Of a stretch of DNA of 64,000 bases, positions 1 to 8,545 are shown in pieces (positions within the stretch are counted from its first letter, which is position 1; each line of letters begins with the position of its first letter). Both the position numbers and the translations under genes were made by a program. The notes below the pieces were generated by a model that had not been told where the DNA came from, did not search any database, and saw only the letters and a list, made by a program, of their open reading frames with translations. Origin of the DNA: Paenibacillus arenosi (GTDB lineage: Bacteria > Bacillota > Bacilli > Paenibacillales > Paenibacillaceae); NCBI RefSeq assembly GCF_014841135.1, contig NZ_JACYTN010000016.1, positions 1 to 64,000 of the forward strand, given 5' to 3'.

Positions 1-354
1 AATGGACGACAGGGAAAAAGTACGTAGATCTCAATGCGTACCATACTTGGCGACGTCCTCAAACCAAATAGTGGATAAACCATTTTGACGGCGAGGAATT
101 TACACATAAATATGGACTTGACCTTCTAATGTGAGTTTTTCCGTTAAATAGCTGCACTTTTGTCCAAATGCCAATGTATCTAATTCATAGCTCCATTCAC
201 ACGATGAACAAACACGTACCAATCCAACTTCTTGCTAACTAGAACTAGGTATCGGCAGAACAGTGGCGTTCAAGCTCATTTGGAAAGAAGCTGATAGGGA
301 GTTGAACTATTTTATGCCAGCCCCTGAACGCAAAAAGCTAAAGCTTTCTACAAC
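1..354. other. left-edge stretch without an intact gene
   Basis: No frame stays open for more than about 50 codons and none begins with a ribosome site. Short open stretches, for example around 233-393 on the plus strand, have an ordinary amino-acid composition and could be decayed coding sequence, but no family is recognisable. The chemoreceptor terminator follows directly. Confidence 0.4.
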
Positions 355-403
355 AAAAAAGGCTGTACTTCAGTTACATCAACCGATGACTTGAAGGACA
401 GCC
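355..403 (-). terminator. terminator of the chemoreceptor gene
   Basis: GGCTGT and CTTCA pair with TGAAG and ACAGCC across a loop of about 20 bases. Read on the minus strand the stem is followed by six U residues (the A run at 355-360). It lies about 105 bases past the stop of the minus-strand chemoreceptor gene. A second small hairpin, CCCATTTT/AAATGGG, abuts it at about 402-418. Confidence 0.6.
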
Positions 404-507
404 CATTTTAAAAAATGGGAGCCATTTATAGGCCCCCACTTTCTCCGTACTTATACAAATGATGGCATGATTACATCTGCTAATCCTATTATCATCAGCT
501 AGCCGTT

Positions 508-1779
508 TTAATCTTTGAAGACAGCAATTTGATCCCGAAGTCGATCCGCTTGATCACGCAGCAAGTCAGCCGAAGCAGCCATCTCTTCCATGAATGCATT
601 TTGCTCTTGCGTAGCGCTAGCTACCTCCCTAGACCCCGCAGCCATTTCCATTGAAATGCTTGTCATCTGCTCGGTTTGTTCCAGTGTGTTGGAGAAACGA
701 GCCGTCTGTTCATGCACAGCCTCAGCAATCTCATGCACAGCAGCGGAAGCTTGCTTCGTCACTGAAGCAATGTTCGATAAGGCTAATGCTGCCTCATCTT
801 TCTTGTCAGCTTCTTTGTTTACGCTCTCCACTTGGTATGTAATCAAGTTTACGGCTTCTTTCATTTGAGCTTGCATCTGAACGATGCGCTCATTAATGTC
901 ATTTACTGCATCCGCTGACTGCTCTGCCAACTTGCGTACTTCCGATGCAATAACAGCAAACCCTGCACCATGCTCCCCCGCGCGTGCGGCTTCAATAGAT
1001 GCATTTAACGCAAGCAAATGCGTTTGGTCAGCAATCTCTTTCACCGTGTAAGATATCGTTCCAATCTGTTCCGCTTGCTCATTCAAGCGCTTCACTGTTT
1101 GAATCGATTGCTTTCCTGAAACAGCAGCCTGAAGCATACCGTCAATAATAGAAGAAAGCATATGCTCGCTCTGTGACAATGTGCTTAACATTTGCTGAGT
1201 CATCTGCTGCGTATCAGCAGCGCGCTTCTGAACCGAAACAGCTGATTCATGAATTTCTTGAATCGTTGCAGAAGTCTTTTTCGCCCATACAGCTTGTCGC
1301 TCCGCACCCTCGTGCATATGCTCTGTCGTTACAGCGATATGCTCAATTTGACCAGCAGCATGTGCCATTGCTTGACTAAGTGATACGGTGCTCGTCGTCG
1401 TAACGTTGGCACTGCTCTTTATTTCATGGACAATGTTATTGAGATTATCCGTCATCTTACCAAATGCATCTACAAGCACTTGAATCTCATCTTGATGAGC
1501 ATAGGTCGGCAAACTAACATTAAGCTCCCCCCTAGAAGCTTTATAGGCCGCCTTCGTCAGTTGCATGAGTGGCTTAACAATGACTTGTGCAGCCACCCAG
1601 CCGAGCAGACATGTCCAAAATATGCCTAATAGGAATATAATTGAGCTATAGAGCAGGTCATTCATATTTGGCGCAAGATAAGGCTTGATTACAAATATAA
1701 AGAACCCGCTCGTCCCGTATGTAATACAAGATACGATCAATATTCCCAATACCATCTTAGCTCTTAAACCGAGTTTCAT
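508..1779 (-). CDS. methyl-accepting chemotaxis protein lacking a large extracellular domain
   Basis: A 423-residue chemoreceptor that would signal to CheA/CheW at the inner face of the membrane. Two membrane segments (about residues 9-30 and 44-68) are separated by only some 13 residues, so the usual periplasmic-type ligand domain is missing. A HAMP linker follows (about 69-122), then the long methyl-accepting coiled coil. The conserved hairpin tip near residues 248-290 is clear ([30 protein letters not shown]). The start has a GGGGGAG ribosome site. With so short a loop it probably senses a membrane or cytoplasmic signal, or acts through a partner. No other chemotaxis gene is nearby, and it ends at its own terminator. 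The family call is firm; the stimulus is unknown. Confidence 0.93.
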   Translation of the reverse strand: MKLGLRAKMVLGILIVSCITYGTSGFFIFVIKPYLAPNMNDLLYSSIIFLLGIFWTCLLGWVAAQVIVKPLMQLTKAAYKASRGELNVSLPTYAHQDEIQVLVDAFGKMTDNLNNIVHEIKSSANVTTTSTVSLSQAMAHAAGQIEHIAVTTEHMHEGAERQAVWAKKTSATIQEIHESAVSVQKRAADTQQMTQQMLSTLSQSEHMLSSIIDGMLQAAVSGKQSIQTVKRLNEQAEQIGTISYTVKEIADQTHLLALNASIEAARAGEHGAGFAVIASEVRKLAEQSADAVNDINERIVQMQAQMKEAVNLITYQVESVNKEADKKDEAALALSNIASVTKQASAAVHEIAEAVHEQTARFSNTLEQTEQMTSISMEMAAGSREVASATQEQNAFMEEMAASADLLRDQADRLRDQIAVFKD

Positions 1780-1847
1780 CTCTATATCTCCCCCAAAAAG
1801 ATTAGCGATTATATATCCTCGTACAGCTGAATCCCTTTCCTTTCCTG

Positions 1848-2258
1848 TTACTCAGGTTTTCTGCCAACTACAAGCAATAAGATGATCAAAATAAAGGCAA
1901 TCAAAGCGAGCATCGGTATCGTCAACCAGCCCTCCAAGTAATCGAAATTACAAGGAACTCCGACTTTGCAGGGCCCCATTTTCAATGCAAAACTCTCCAC
2001 TTTTTGCAACAAGTAATGATAGATGGAAATGCCCCCACCAATAATCGGAAATGGCAGCGCGTAAACGATAATTGAATGATCGTTGCGGTAAGCAGCAATA
2101 CCAAGCAGTAGAACAAGTGGGTACATGAAAATACGTTGAAGCCAGCATAATTTGCAAGGTTCCCATAGTAAAATCTCACTCATATACAAACTGCCTGCAG
2201 TAGCAACAAGCGCTACTATCCAAGCCATGTACAGACCATAGCGGCGGAAAAAAGACAT
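1848..2258 (-). CDS. bdbC: disulfide bond formation protein BdbC (DsbB family)
   Basis: A 136-residue four-helix membrane protein of the DsbB family, which reoxidises its DsbA-like partner and passes the electrons to quinone. The two required cysteine pairs are present: CKLC at residues 35-38 in the first external loop, and Cys97 and Cys103 in the second. Length matches Bacillus BdbC (about 138). The ribosome site AAAGGAGG precedes the ATG. It lies 69 bases downstream of bdbD on the same strand, the usual bdbDC pairing, so both are probably co-transcribed. Typical substrates in Bacillus are secreted thiol proteins such as competence pseudopilins. Confidence 0.93.
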   Translation of the reverse strand: MSFFRRYGLYMAWIVALVATAGSLYMSEILLWEPCKLCWLQRIFMYPLVLLLGIAAYRNDHSIIVYALPFPIIGGGISIYHYLLQKVESFALKMGPCKVGVPCNFDYLEGWLTIPMLALIAFILIILLLVVGRKPE

Positions 2259-2327
2259 TACGACGCCTCCTTTATGGGTTTATAAATTCCCTGCGAGTGG
2301 TGGTTATGTAACCTTAAACTGTTGAGT

Positions 2328-3035
2328 TTAGGAAGCTGCCAGTGCTTTTTCAATAGCGGCCTTAAGCTCTTCATAGTTCAATGGTTCCTCTGTCATATGC
2401 AACTTGCCATTGATGAATACGGTAGGTGTCGAGTTAACCTTTGCTTCTTTGCTTACACGGTCATCATGTGCCAATTGTTCTGCATAAGTCTCATTGCGGA
2501 TATCATCTTCAAGCTTCTTTAGATCTAACTCTGGTGAAGCTTTTTTCGCGATATCTAACAAGTATTCTACAGTAAACTCTTGTGTTAAGTGCTGCACTTG
2601 ATCCATATAAAGCGCCTCATGGAACTTCCAGAATGCATCATTGTTTTGAGCAAATACTGCTTCCCCAGCTAGTGCTGCCAAGCGAGTATTTCCTGGCTGG
2701 AACGTCATGTTGCTGTATGATAGATTCACTTTTCCTGTATCAATAAAGTCTTTCTTCAATTGCGGATACACGTGCTGCTTCCAGTTCACACAAGAACCAC
2801 ATTTATAGTCGCCAAACTCAACAAGCGTTACTTTAGCGTCTTTAGAACCGATAACTGGCTGATTCGACAAATCGAACGGAACAACATGTGTTTCCTTCTC
2901 TAGCTGCGCTTGTTCTTTACCTGTCTTATCCAAATAACCAACTAATACGATTAGAAGAACAAGAATGATCGGGAAAGCAATTAAAGCTACTTTACTAATT
3001 TTTTTGTTTCCTTTTTTGCGTGATTGTTTCGACAT
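2328..3035 (-). CDS. bdbD: thiol-disulfide oxidoreductase BdbD (DsbA-like)
   Basis: A 235-residue membrane-anchored DsbA-like oxidase that introduces disulfides into exported proteins. A basic N-terminus and one membrane segment (about residues 14-34) anchor the thioredoxin-fold domain outside the cell. The active site is CGSC at residues 79-82 after VEFGDYK, and the cis-proline loop STPTVFING lies near residue 208. An AGAGGTGA ribosome site precedes the ATG. Its neighbour BdbC would recycle it. Nothing is missing from the catalytic signature. Confidence 0.94.
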   Translation of the reverse strand: MSKQSRKKGNKKISKVALIAFPIILVLLIVLVGYLDKTGKEQAQLEKETHVVPFDLSNQPVIGSKDAKVTLVEFGDYKCGSCVNWKQHVYPQLKKDFIDTGKVNLSYSNMTFQPGNTRLAALAGEAVFAQNNDAFWKFHEALYMDQVQHLTQEFTVEYLLDIAKKASPELDLKKLEDDIRNETYAEQLAHDDRVSKEAKVNSTPTVFINGKLHMTEEPLNYEELKAAIEKALAAS

Positions 3036-3095
3036 GATTAGTCACCTCTCAATTTGTTTGTTACTATTCGCCACACAGGCATGAACTTCCTTGTT

Positions 3096-3320
3096 TTAAT
3101 TTAATCGATATTCAAACATAATTCTATTTCTTTCTTTATCTTCCTCTATCATACTGTCGAGATTGCGGCTTAATTTTGAATATATTTTGTCATCTTCATT
3201 GTCTTCGACGCGCGGACACCCAAATTCGTACATACAAGTGGAGAACTGGCACATACTAGTCTCGATGGCAGCGATCATGCAGGGACACAACCCTGTGCAG
3301 GCATGATCGCTGGGATTCAC
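3096..3320 (-). CDS. possible small cysteine-rich ORF upstream of bdbDC (doubtful)
   Basis: A 74-codon frame starting with GTG. It has seven cysteines in its first 35 residues and a charged, helix-like second half. It lies 60 bases upstream of bdbD on the same strand, so a thiol-rich substrate of BdbD would be attractive. No Shine-Dalgarno sequence precedes the GTG or any internal ATG, no signal peptide is visible, and the first codons lie inside a strong hairpin. It is more likely chance than gene. Confidence 0.2.
   Translation of the reverse strand: MNPSDHACTGLCPCMIAAIETSMCQFSTCMYEFGCPRVEDNEDDKIYSKLSRNLDSMIEEDKERNRIMFEYRLN
3270..3311. repeat. long inverted repeat between bdbD and the EIIC-like operon
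   Basis: AGCGATCATGC at 3270-3280 is matched exactly by its complement at 3301-3311, with a nested AGGG/CCCT pair in the loop. There is no U run on either side, so it is not a standard terminator. It could be a cruciform-type operator or an RNA structure in a leader. Confidence 0.5.
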
Positions 3321-3336
3321 CTCGATCTAAGGTGAA
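3316..3336 (+). promoter_or_regulatory. inverted repeat just upstream of the small coupled ORF
   Basis: TTCACCT (3316-3322) is complemented exactly by AGGTGAA (3330-3336). The right arm runs directly into the AAAGGGG ribosome site of the small ORF starting at 3351. A regulator bound here, or a hairpin in the mRNA, could control its translation. Confidence 0.35.
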
Positions 3337-3350
3337 AGGGGATTATCTCT

Positions 3351-3488
3351 TTGGCAAGTGACACACGAAAAATAGCAATTATCGGCACAAAGCCGATTGG
3401 CTCCAGCATCGCCTACTGCTTAGTCAATCACTCCATAATCACTCTCAAACCATACATGAGCTCCATCGGATTGGAGACACACCGATGA
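3351..3488 (+). CDS. small ORF translationally coupled to the EIIC-like gene
   Basis: A 45-codon frame with a TTG start 9 bases after AAAGGGG. Its TGA stop overlaps the ATG of the next gene as ATGA (3485-3488), the usual geometry of translational coupling. The product begins MASDTRKIAIIGTKPIGSS and has no recognisable domain; the IAIIGTKPIGSSIA stretch has a Rossmann-like flavour, but this is weak. It could be a leader peptide, a small subunit, or a remnant of a larger protein. The good ribosome site and exact overlap are the only support. Confidence 0.4.
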   Translation: MASDTRKIAIIGTKPIGSSIAYCLVNHSIITLKPYMSSIGLETHR

Positions 3489-4510
3489 GCCCACGACGAG
3501 AATATATAATGACTCGTATGTTTAAAGCGTCTAACGGAATTGCCCAAGGCATATTTGTCACACTAGGGATCGGGTTACTCATCGAAAATGTAGGTAAGCT
3601 TGCAGGCTGGTCAGCGCTTATGAAGATTGGTTTCGTGGCTAAAATGCTCATGTCGCCAGCAATCGGAGCAGGGATTGCCTTCATGCTAGGTTCGACGGGA
3701 TTGATCGTATTCTCAGCTATGATTGCCGCAGCAGTCGGGGCAGGAGCCATTCAGATCACCCCGATAGGAGTATCGATTATTACAGGAGAACCCATTGGTG
3801 CCCTCTTGGCAGCAACTGCAGCCGTGTATATTGGCAAAAGATTAACAGGACGAACTCCTGTTGATATGATGCTTGTCCCTCTTGCCTCCATTGTGTTGGC
3901 TGGACTGCTTGGGCTATGGCTAAGCGCTGTAATTACACCTATTTTAAATACAGCCGGCGGCTTCATTAAAACAGCAGCGGAAATCAATCTCCTCATTAGT
4001 TCAATCGTATTGGCAGTGGTATGGGGCCTGCTTCTCCTGTCGCCAGCCTCCTCAGCTGCACTCGCCATTGCCCTTAATCTTGAGGGACTAGCTGGAGGAG
4101 CAGCTTTGGCTGGTTGTGCAGCACCATTTATCACCTTCGCTCTTATTTCCGCTAAGGAAAATGATATTGGTGGCATATTAGCACAAGCGATCTGCACACC
4201 TAAAATTCAGCTGCCCAACATTACGAAAAATCTAAAGATTATTATTCCATCTGCAGCTGCCAGTGCAGTAATGGGACCTGTGTCTGCGCTCATCTTCCAT
4301 ATTGAAGCGCCAAGCCAGATCGCAGGCATGGGACTTTGTTCATTCATTGCACCCATTACATTGGTACAAATGTATAACCCGTCTTATATTATTCCAGCTA
4401 TGCTCATCACTTATATTCTCTTGCCCGCAGTTATATCGTATCCGATATACTTACTGCTGCGCAAATCCGGCCACATCAAGCCAGGAGATCTAGCATTGCC
4501 AAAGGAATAA
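3485..4510 (+). CDS. PTS transporter subunit IIC-like membrane protein
   Basis: A 341-residue, very hydrophobic protein with about 8-10 membrane segments, resembling the PTS_EIIC_2 family of single-subunit EIIC-like proteins. The N-terminal GIAQGIFVTLGIGLLIE segment and repeated small-residue helices (AIGAGIAFMLGSTGLI, AAAVGAGAI) are typical. No EIIA, EIIB or HPr-like domain and no sugar gene lies nearby, so it is an orphan; whether such proteins phosphorylate a sugar is not known. The ATG overlaps the stop of the upstream small ORF and has GGAG eight bases upstream. It ends at a terminator shared with the convergent cadC-like gene. Confidence 0.75.
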   Translation: MSPRREYIMTRMFKASNGIAQGIFVTLGIGLLIENVGKLAGWSALMKIGFVAKMLMSPAIGAGIAFMLGSTGLIVFSAMIAAAVGAGAIQITPIGVSIITGEPIGALLAATAAVYIGKRLTGRTPVDMMLVPLASIVLAGLLGLWLSAVITPILNTAGGFIKTAAEINLLISSIVLAVVWGLLLLSPASSAALAIALNLEGLAGGAALAGCAAPFITFALISAKENDIGGILAQAICTPKIQLPNITKNLKIIIPSAAASAVMGPVSALIFHIEAPSQIAGMGLCSFIAPITLVQMYNPSYIIPAMLITYILLPAVISYPIYLLLRKSGHIKPGDLALPKE

Positions 4511-4523
4511 CAGCAATAAAACA

Positions 4524-4575
4524 AGGCTGCCTTATCCAGCAGAAAGCCATACGGTTATCTACAGAAAGGCAGCCT
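4524..4575. terminator. bidirectional terminator between convergent genes
   Basis: AGGCTGCCTT (4524-4533) pairs perfectly with AAGGCAGCCT (4566-4575). T-rich sequence follows on both strands, TATTTTC on plus and GTTTTATTG on minus. It lies between the ends of the EIIC-like gene and the CadC-like regulator. Confidence 0.75.
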
Positions 4576-4603
4576 ATTTTCTAAACAGGGACTACTTATA
4601 TAA

Positions 4604-5020
4604 TTACTCCGCCTGACAATGCTCCTCACGCATATGCTCCAAAGTCATACGCACAAGCAATCTTATATGATGGTCATGTAAGGAATAGAACACATTCTTA
4701 CCTTCTTTGCGTGACTTCGCAATTCCGAGAGAACGCATTAAGCGAAGATGGTGTGACGTAGTAGCAATCGTATGCCCCGTCAAAATCGCCATATCGCATA
4801 CGCACAGCTCATCCCCTTTGTCCAAATACATCGCCATTTTCATCCGCGTCGGATCTGACAGCGCCTTGAATAACTGTGCCATCCCTTGTGCTTCTTTATC
4901 ATCGACGGTATGCTTCAAGGCACTAATTTTTTCAGCATCATAGCATACGATCTCACAAACTTCATTGTTTGATTGATTGTCCGTTTGTGCTGCAACGTTT
5001 ATTTTTTGATTGGCTGCCAT
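4604..5020 (-). CDS. CadC/SmtB-type metal-sensing ArsR repressor
   Basis: A 138-residue winged-helix repressor of the ArsR/SmtB family, closest in layout to CadC, which leaves DNA when Cd, Pb or Zn binds. The thiolate site is complete: Cys22 and Cys26 in the N-terminal CEIVCYD, plus ELCVCD (Cys73, Cys75) in helix 3. The C-terminal helix keeps an Asp-His-His cluster (116-118) and His near its end, the second metal site. The recognition helix is HTIATTSHHLRLMRSLG. AGGAGGG precedes the ATG. Unusually, no cadA-type ATPase or other efflux gene adjoins it, so the regulated gene must lie elsewhere or it only autoregulates here. Confidence 0.88.
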   Translation of the reverse strand: MAANQKINVAAQTDNQSNNEVCEIVCYDAEKISALKHTVDDKEAQGMAQLFKALSDPTRMKMAMYLDKGDELCVCDMAILTGHTIATTSHHLRLMRSLGIAKSRKEGKNVFYSLHDHHIRLLVRMTLEHMREEHCQAE

Positions 5021-5073
5021 CCGAAGCCCTCCTCATTGTCTATATCCGTTCATTTTTGATATATGTTGTAGCC

Positions 5074-5102
5074 ATTCTAGCAAATGACCTACTTGTATTC
5101 AA
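5074..5102 (-). promoter_or_regulatory. promoter of the CadC-like gene
   Basis: On the minus strand TTGAAT (5097-5102) and TAGAAT (5074-5079) are separated by exactly 17 bases, a good sigma-A promoter 54 bases upstream of the start codon. The -35 box lies in a CadC-like half site (TTTGAATA), which fits autorepression. Confidence 0.6.
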
Positions 5103-5220
5103 ATGTAATCCTATGTACATTGTAAGCTTTACGCTTACATCAGTCAGCCCCTAATGTTCATATAAGCTGTCCTATTTCTTTAAAATAACAACACTAGCCT
5201 GAACGCTTCGCCTATTTCAT

Positions 5221-5976
5221 CTAAGTCCAACTAAACCCCTCTGAACCAAACGTCTCGATCATACGTTCATGAGTAGCTAAAGAAACTGCCTGCTTGTCTT
5301 TAACAGAGACGTACGGGTCATCTGCGACATAAAATCGCCACAAGACGTCTGCATATTCCTCTGCATAAGGAATATTGATTCTCGGTGCACATAAAATACG
5401 ACTTGGCCATACAGGCTTTCCAGCTTCGAGCCACATTTCTTCCCCATCCATCATATCATAGCCATCAAAGCTCTTATCGATATGCATAGCTCGGCACAGC
5501 TTGCCAGGTCCATTGCTCAAGTTAACGACCTTGTTAGAGTTGAGTGAACGGTATCTCTTCATGATTGATTCATCGTGCTCTGTTAATGGCGCAGCAGCAC
5601 GAATAAGTACCGCTTCTGCCTGTCCTTCCTGGGCAGCAACGACATTTAAACAATGATACATCCCATAAATAAGGTACACATAAGCATGCCCTGCTTTTTG
5701 AAACATCGTCTCCGTTCTTTTGGTACGACGGTTGTTATAAGCATGACTGCCCTTATCGTGTGGCGCGACATAACTCTCCGTCTCCACAATACGCGCCCGA
5801 ATAATACCTTGATCTGTTACACGGACAATCGTACGTCCAAGCAATTGTGGAGCGAGCGGCAGCGCACTTTGTCGAAACCATGATAACGGCAAGCGAGCTT
5901 GCGAAGGTTCATCCCCATGCTTCAACTCATGTTCCATTCGAACACGCTTACCTTTAGGAGTTATATGCAAATCCAA
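5221..5976 (-). CDS. DNA-3-methyladenine glycosylase (AAG/MPG family)
   Basis: A 251-residue base-excision repair enzyme that cleaves the N-glycosyl bond of alkylated or deaminated purines. Family signatures are present: LLGRTIVRV, the catalytic-region VETESYVAPHDKGSHAY, the YLIYGMYHCLNVV strand, and LSNGPGKLCRAM. The N-terminal 25 or so residues are extra and poorly conserved. The start is TTG, 8 bases after GAGGGGGG. It lies 23 bases downstream of the RecB-family nuclease gene on the same strand, so the two are probably one transcript devoted to DNA damage. Confidence 0.93.
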   Translation of the reverse strand: MDLHITPKGKRVRMEHELKHGDEPSQARLPLSWFRQSALPLAPQLLGRTIVRVTDQGIIRARIVETESYVAPHDKGSHAYNNRRTKRTETMFQKAGHAYVYLIYGMYHCLNVVAAQEGQAEAVLIRAAAPLTEHDESIMKRYRSLNSNKVVNLSNGPGKLCRAMHIDKSFDGYDMMDGEEMWLEAGKPVWPSRILCAPRINIPYAEEYADVLWRFYVADDPYVSVKDKQAVSLATHERMIETFGSEGFSWT

Positions 5977-5999
5977 CGATTCAGCCCCCCTCGGCTATA

Positions 6000-6947
6000 T
6001 CATCCATCTTCAGACGGCTGCGACTTCGCCCCTTCACAAATTTCACGGAATGCACAGCGACGGCAGCGTCGTTCATCATCGGTTACTTCAAATGCTTCCA
6101 GCGGCTTCGGTTCGTTCAATTCCGGATTGAGCAAATAGCTTCGCATCTTGGAGATACTAGACTCTGTATAAGCAACAAGCGCCTCCATTTCAGGCTCATC
6201 TACTTGATCAATTTGACAACGGCCGCTCAGTAAATATTCCGTGCGAATATCGATGCGTTCATAAGGAATACCATAGTTCTCATGAACGTACCAGCCATAA
6301 AGCCTTAGCTGTGTATCATTGCGCTCATCTTCCTGCCCCGTCTTCCAGTCTACGATCATATAGCGATCCTGTTTGCGGAACATGCAGTCTAGCTTCACAT
6401 AAACTTTTGTACCTTGAAGCTGAATCGTATTCAGCTTCTCCATCTCAACAAGATGGCAACCGTCTCCATGCATAAACATCTGCATGCTTTCGCTAGTTAG
6501 CAACCGATCCACCAATATAGGAAGCCGACTGCGAATTTGTTCCACTTGCCGATCAGGCAAACTGCCAAGATAATATACTTCCTCCAGCATTAATCTCGAC
6601 TTCGGATGCAGCCGCCATGTCTCGACGTCTCTAGAATCCAAGTATGCCTGATTAAGTAGCTTGCGTATACGTCTCACAAGTTCATCTGCCTCGATGGCCT
6701 TGCCATAATGATGATACTGTTTGATCGTTTCTTCAGCCATTTTATGAACAGCATCACCGAACACTAAATATAAATTAGTCATCTGCTTAAGACGATAGGC
6801 ATTACGGGCCAATACAGAAGACTCTGCTAACCAGCCATTATGAGCAGCATAATAGTGATAATAGTACTTGCGCCTGCATTCTTGAAAAAGATTGTGCCGT
6901 GATGGCGACCACGACCACTCGGGATAGGGTCTTGGAGGCATAAGCAT
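6000..6947 (-). CDS. PD-(D/E)XK nuclease family protein with Fe-S cysteines
   Basis: A 315-residue stand-alone nuclease of the RecB/Cas4/AddB-C-terminal type. The catalytic core is visible as MIVDWKTGQ, the D-x-K part of PD-(D/E)XK, with QLRLYGWYV (QxxxY motif) behind it. Four cysteines in the AddB/Cas4 pattern would hold a 4Fe-4S cluster: one in QECRRKYYYHY near residue 24 and three in CRRCAFREIC near the C-terminus. No helicase domain is present. It is the first gene of a pair with the 3-methyladenine glycosylase. AAAGGAG precedes the ATG. Its substrate (DNA ends or flaps) is inferred from the fold only. Confidence 0.85.
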   Translation of the reverse strand: MLMPPRPYPEWSWSPSRHNLFQECRRKYYYHYYAAHNGWLAESSVLARNAYRLKQMTNLYLVFGDAVHKMAEETIKQYHHYGKAIEADELVRRIRKLLNQAYLDSRDVETWRLHPKSRLMLEEVYYLGSLPDRQVEQIRSRLPILVDRLLTSESMQMFMHGDGCHLVEMEKLNTIQLQGTKVYVKLDCMFRKQDRYMIVDWKTGQEDERNDTQLRLYGWYVHENYGIPYERIDIRTEYLLSGRCQIDQVDEPEMEALVAYTESSISKMRSYLLNPELNEPKPLEAFEVTDDERRCRRCAFREICEGAKSQPSEDG

Positions 6948-7071
6948 AGCTCCTTTCTAGGTGTTATCCGATCATTCGTTCCTATCGGTCTATTATATCA
7001 CACCCAAAATAGCAGCAAAGACATTCATCAAGATGATATTCCAGCCTAAACCCCAACAAACCACAGACGCT

Positions 7072-8541
7072 CTATAGACTCAATCCTGTCCAGTTCCAGT
7101 ACGTATAATAAAATACGATCATAACCAGAACATAAATAGGCAGCATAATCATACTTAATTTCAACAAATCTTTCGCATCGTAAGCAACCTCTTCGTCCTC
7201 ATAGAATAGCAGCAGTGCCTTCGAACTAACAGGGAATGTAACACAGTAGTTCATAGCCACTAAGCTAAGAAACACGATCGCTGTCTCGTTTAAACCAAGC
7301 GATTGCCCAAATACGATCAGCCCTGGAATCATAACAACGGCACGAGTCGTATGAGAAGTAATATATAAATGCGAAGTAACCGTAATAATTAGCACCGTTA
7401 ACAAAATGAAGAAGTCCGGAACATGCTGAAGCACATCAAGAAACTGAAACAGACGCTGTTGAATCCAATTCACAACTCCTGTTTCGACGAGCCCTTTTCC
7501 AAGCGCTGTCGCAGCGGCAACGAATACGATCAAACTCCACGATACCGACTTAATCCCCTGCTTCCATGTGATAACACCCCATTGCGGTGTCATAAACAGC
7601 AGTGCACCAATCATCGTAATGAACGCCAAATCATAGCCATGCAAACTTTCCGTCATCCAAGCAACAATGAGTCCGCCTGTCATCCATACCGTCTTTTTCT
7701 CCATTACAGTTAAACGGCTGCTATCGCTCGCACATACATGGTCCGCCTCAATCGAACGAGAAGGCTCGGCTAAAGGTTGCAGAGGCTCTTTAGAACCATA
7801 TAGCTTTTGTAAGACAAGTAAGGAGATTGCACAAATGACCAGTACAAAGGGAACCCCCCAAATAAACCACTGCACATAGGAAATGGTCTGACCACTCGTC
7901 TGCTCTAATATACCAATTCCGATCACATGTGCACCTGCACCAATCAAGGTAGCCGATGTACTCATCAAGATCATGATTGGTACAAGCATAGCAAGCGTCT
8001 GCTTCTGACGCTTGCTATGCAACAAAGCACTAATCTCCTTCACGATCGGCATCGATAATGCCGCCCGCCCTGACGTGGACGGAATGAAAAAAGATACGAC
8101 TTGAAGCGCTAACGTCAGTAATGTCATAACATGTCCGGAATGGCGCGCTCTTCGAACAACAGCGCGTGTAAATCGAGATGCAAGCCCTGATTCACGAACG
8201 GCTTCACCAATGACGAACGCTCCAACCATTAGCCAGACAACCTCTTCTGCAAACGATTCATACAATAAAGAAGCCTCGGCACCACGGAATAGAACGATGG
8301 CAATAACAGCACCTAATGCTACATAACCCGCTGGAAGCGAACTTCCAATCCATAATCCCATCGCTAAGAGAAAGAAGAAGGCCGTTACTTTTGCTTCATA
8401 CGGAAGTCCTTCCACTAGCGCTATGAGCACAATGGATATAACTACAGCCAGAGCACTAAAAACATGACTGCTCGATAGTTGCGTAAGACGAGTTCCCCAC
8501 CGCTGCCGTGTTGAAGTTCGTCTACTTAATTCAGGCTCCAT
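7072..8541 (-). CDS. SLC13/DASS family anion permease, likely glycerate or carboxylate uptake
   Basis: A 489-residue sodium- or proton-coupled carboxylate transporter with about 12 membrane segments. The repeated DASS signatures are recognisable: FIPSTSGRAALSMP in the first half and ITSHTTRAVVMIP in the second. The chosen ATG (MEPELSRR) is the first after GGAGGA, which lies inside the end of the upstream glycerate kinase gene; a longer in-frame start at 8622 would overlap that gene by about 75 bases and has no ribosome site. Four bases separate the two genes, so the permease is translated from the kinase message. The context suggests that it imports glycerate or a relative. Confidence 0.85.
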   Translation of the reverse strand: MEPELSRRTSTRQRWGTRLTQLSSSHVFSALAVVISIVLIALVEGLPYEAKVTAFFFLLAMGLWIGSSLPAGYVALGAVIAIVLFRGAEASLLYESFAEEVVWLMVGAFVIGEAVRESGLASRFTRAVVRRARHSGHVMTLLTLALQVVSFFIPSTSGRAALSMPIVKEISALLHSKRQKQTLAMLVPIMILMSTSATLIGAGAHVIGIGILEQTSGQTISYVQWFIWGVPFVLVICAISLLVLQKLYGSKEPLQPLAEPSRSIEADHVCASDSSRLTVMEKKTVWMTGGLIVAWMTESLHGYDLAFITMIGALLFMTPQWGVITWKQGIKSVSWSLIVFVAAATALGKGLVETGVVNWIQQRLFQFLDVLQHVPDFFILLTVLIITVTSHLYITSHTTRAVVMIPGLIVFGQSLGLNETAIVFLSLVAMNYCVTFPVSSKALLLFYEDEEVAYDAKDLLKLSMIMLPIYVLVMIVFYYTYWNWTGLSL

Positions 8542-8545
8542 CCTA

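Noticed and set aside
3096-3320. Cysteine-rich 74-codon frame as a BdbD substrate
   Set aside because: No ribosome site and its first codons lie inside an inverted repeat. Listed with low confidence only.
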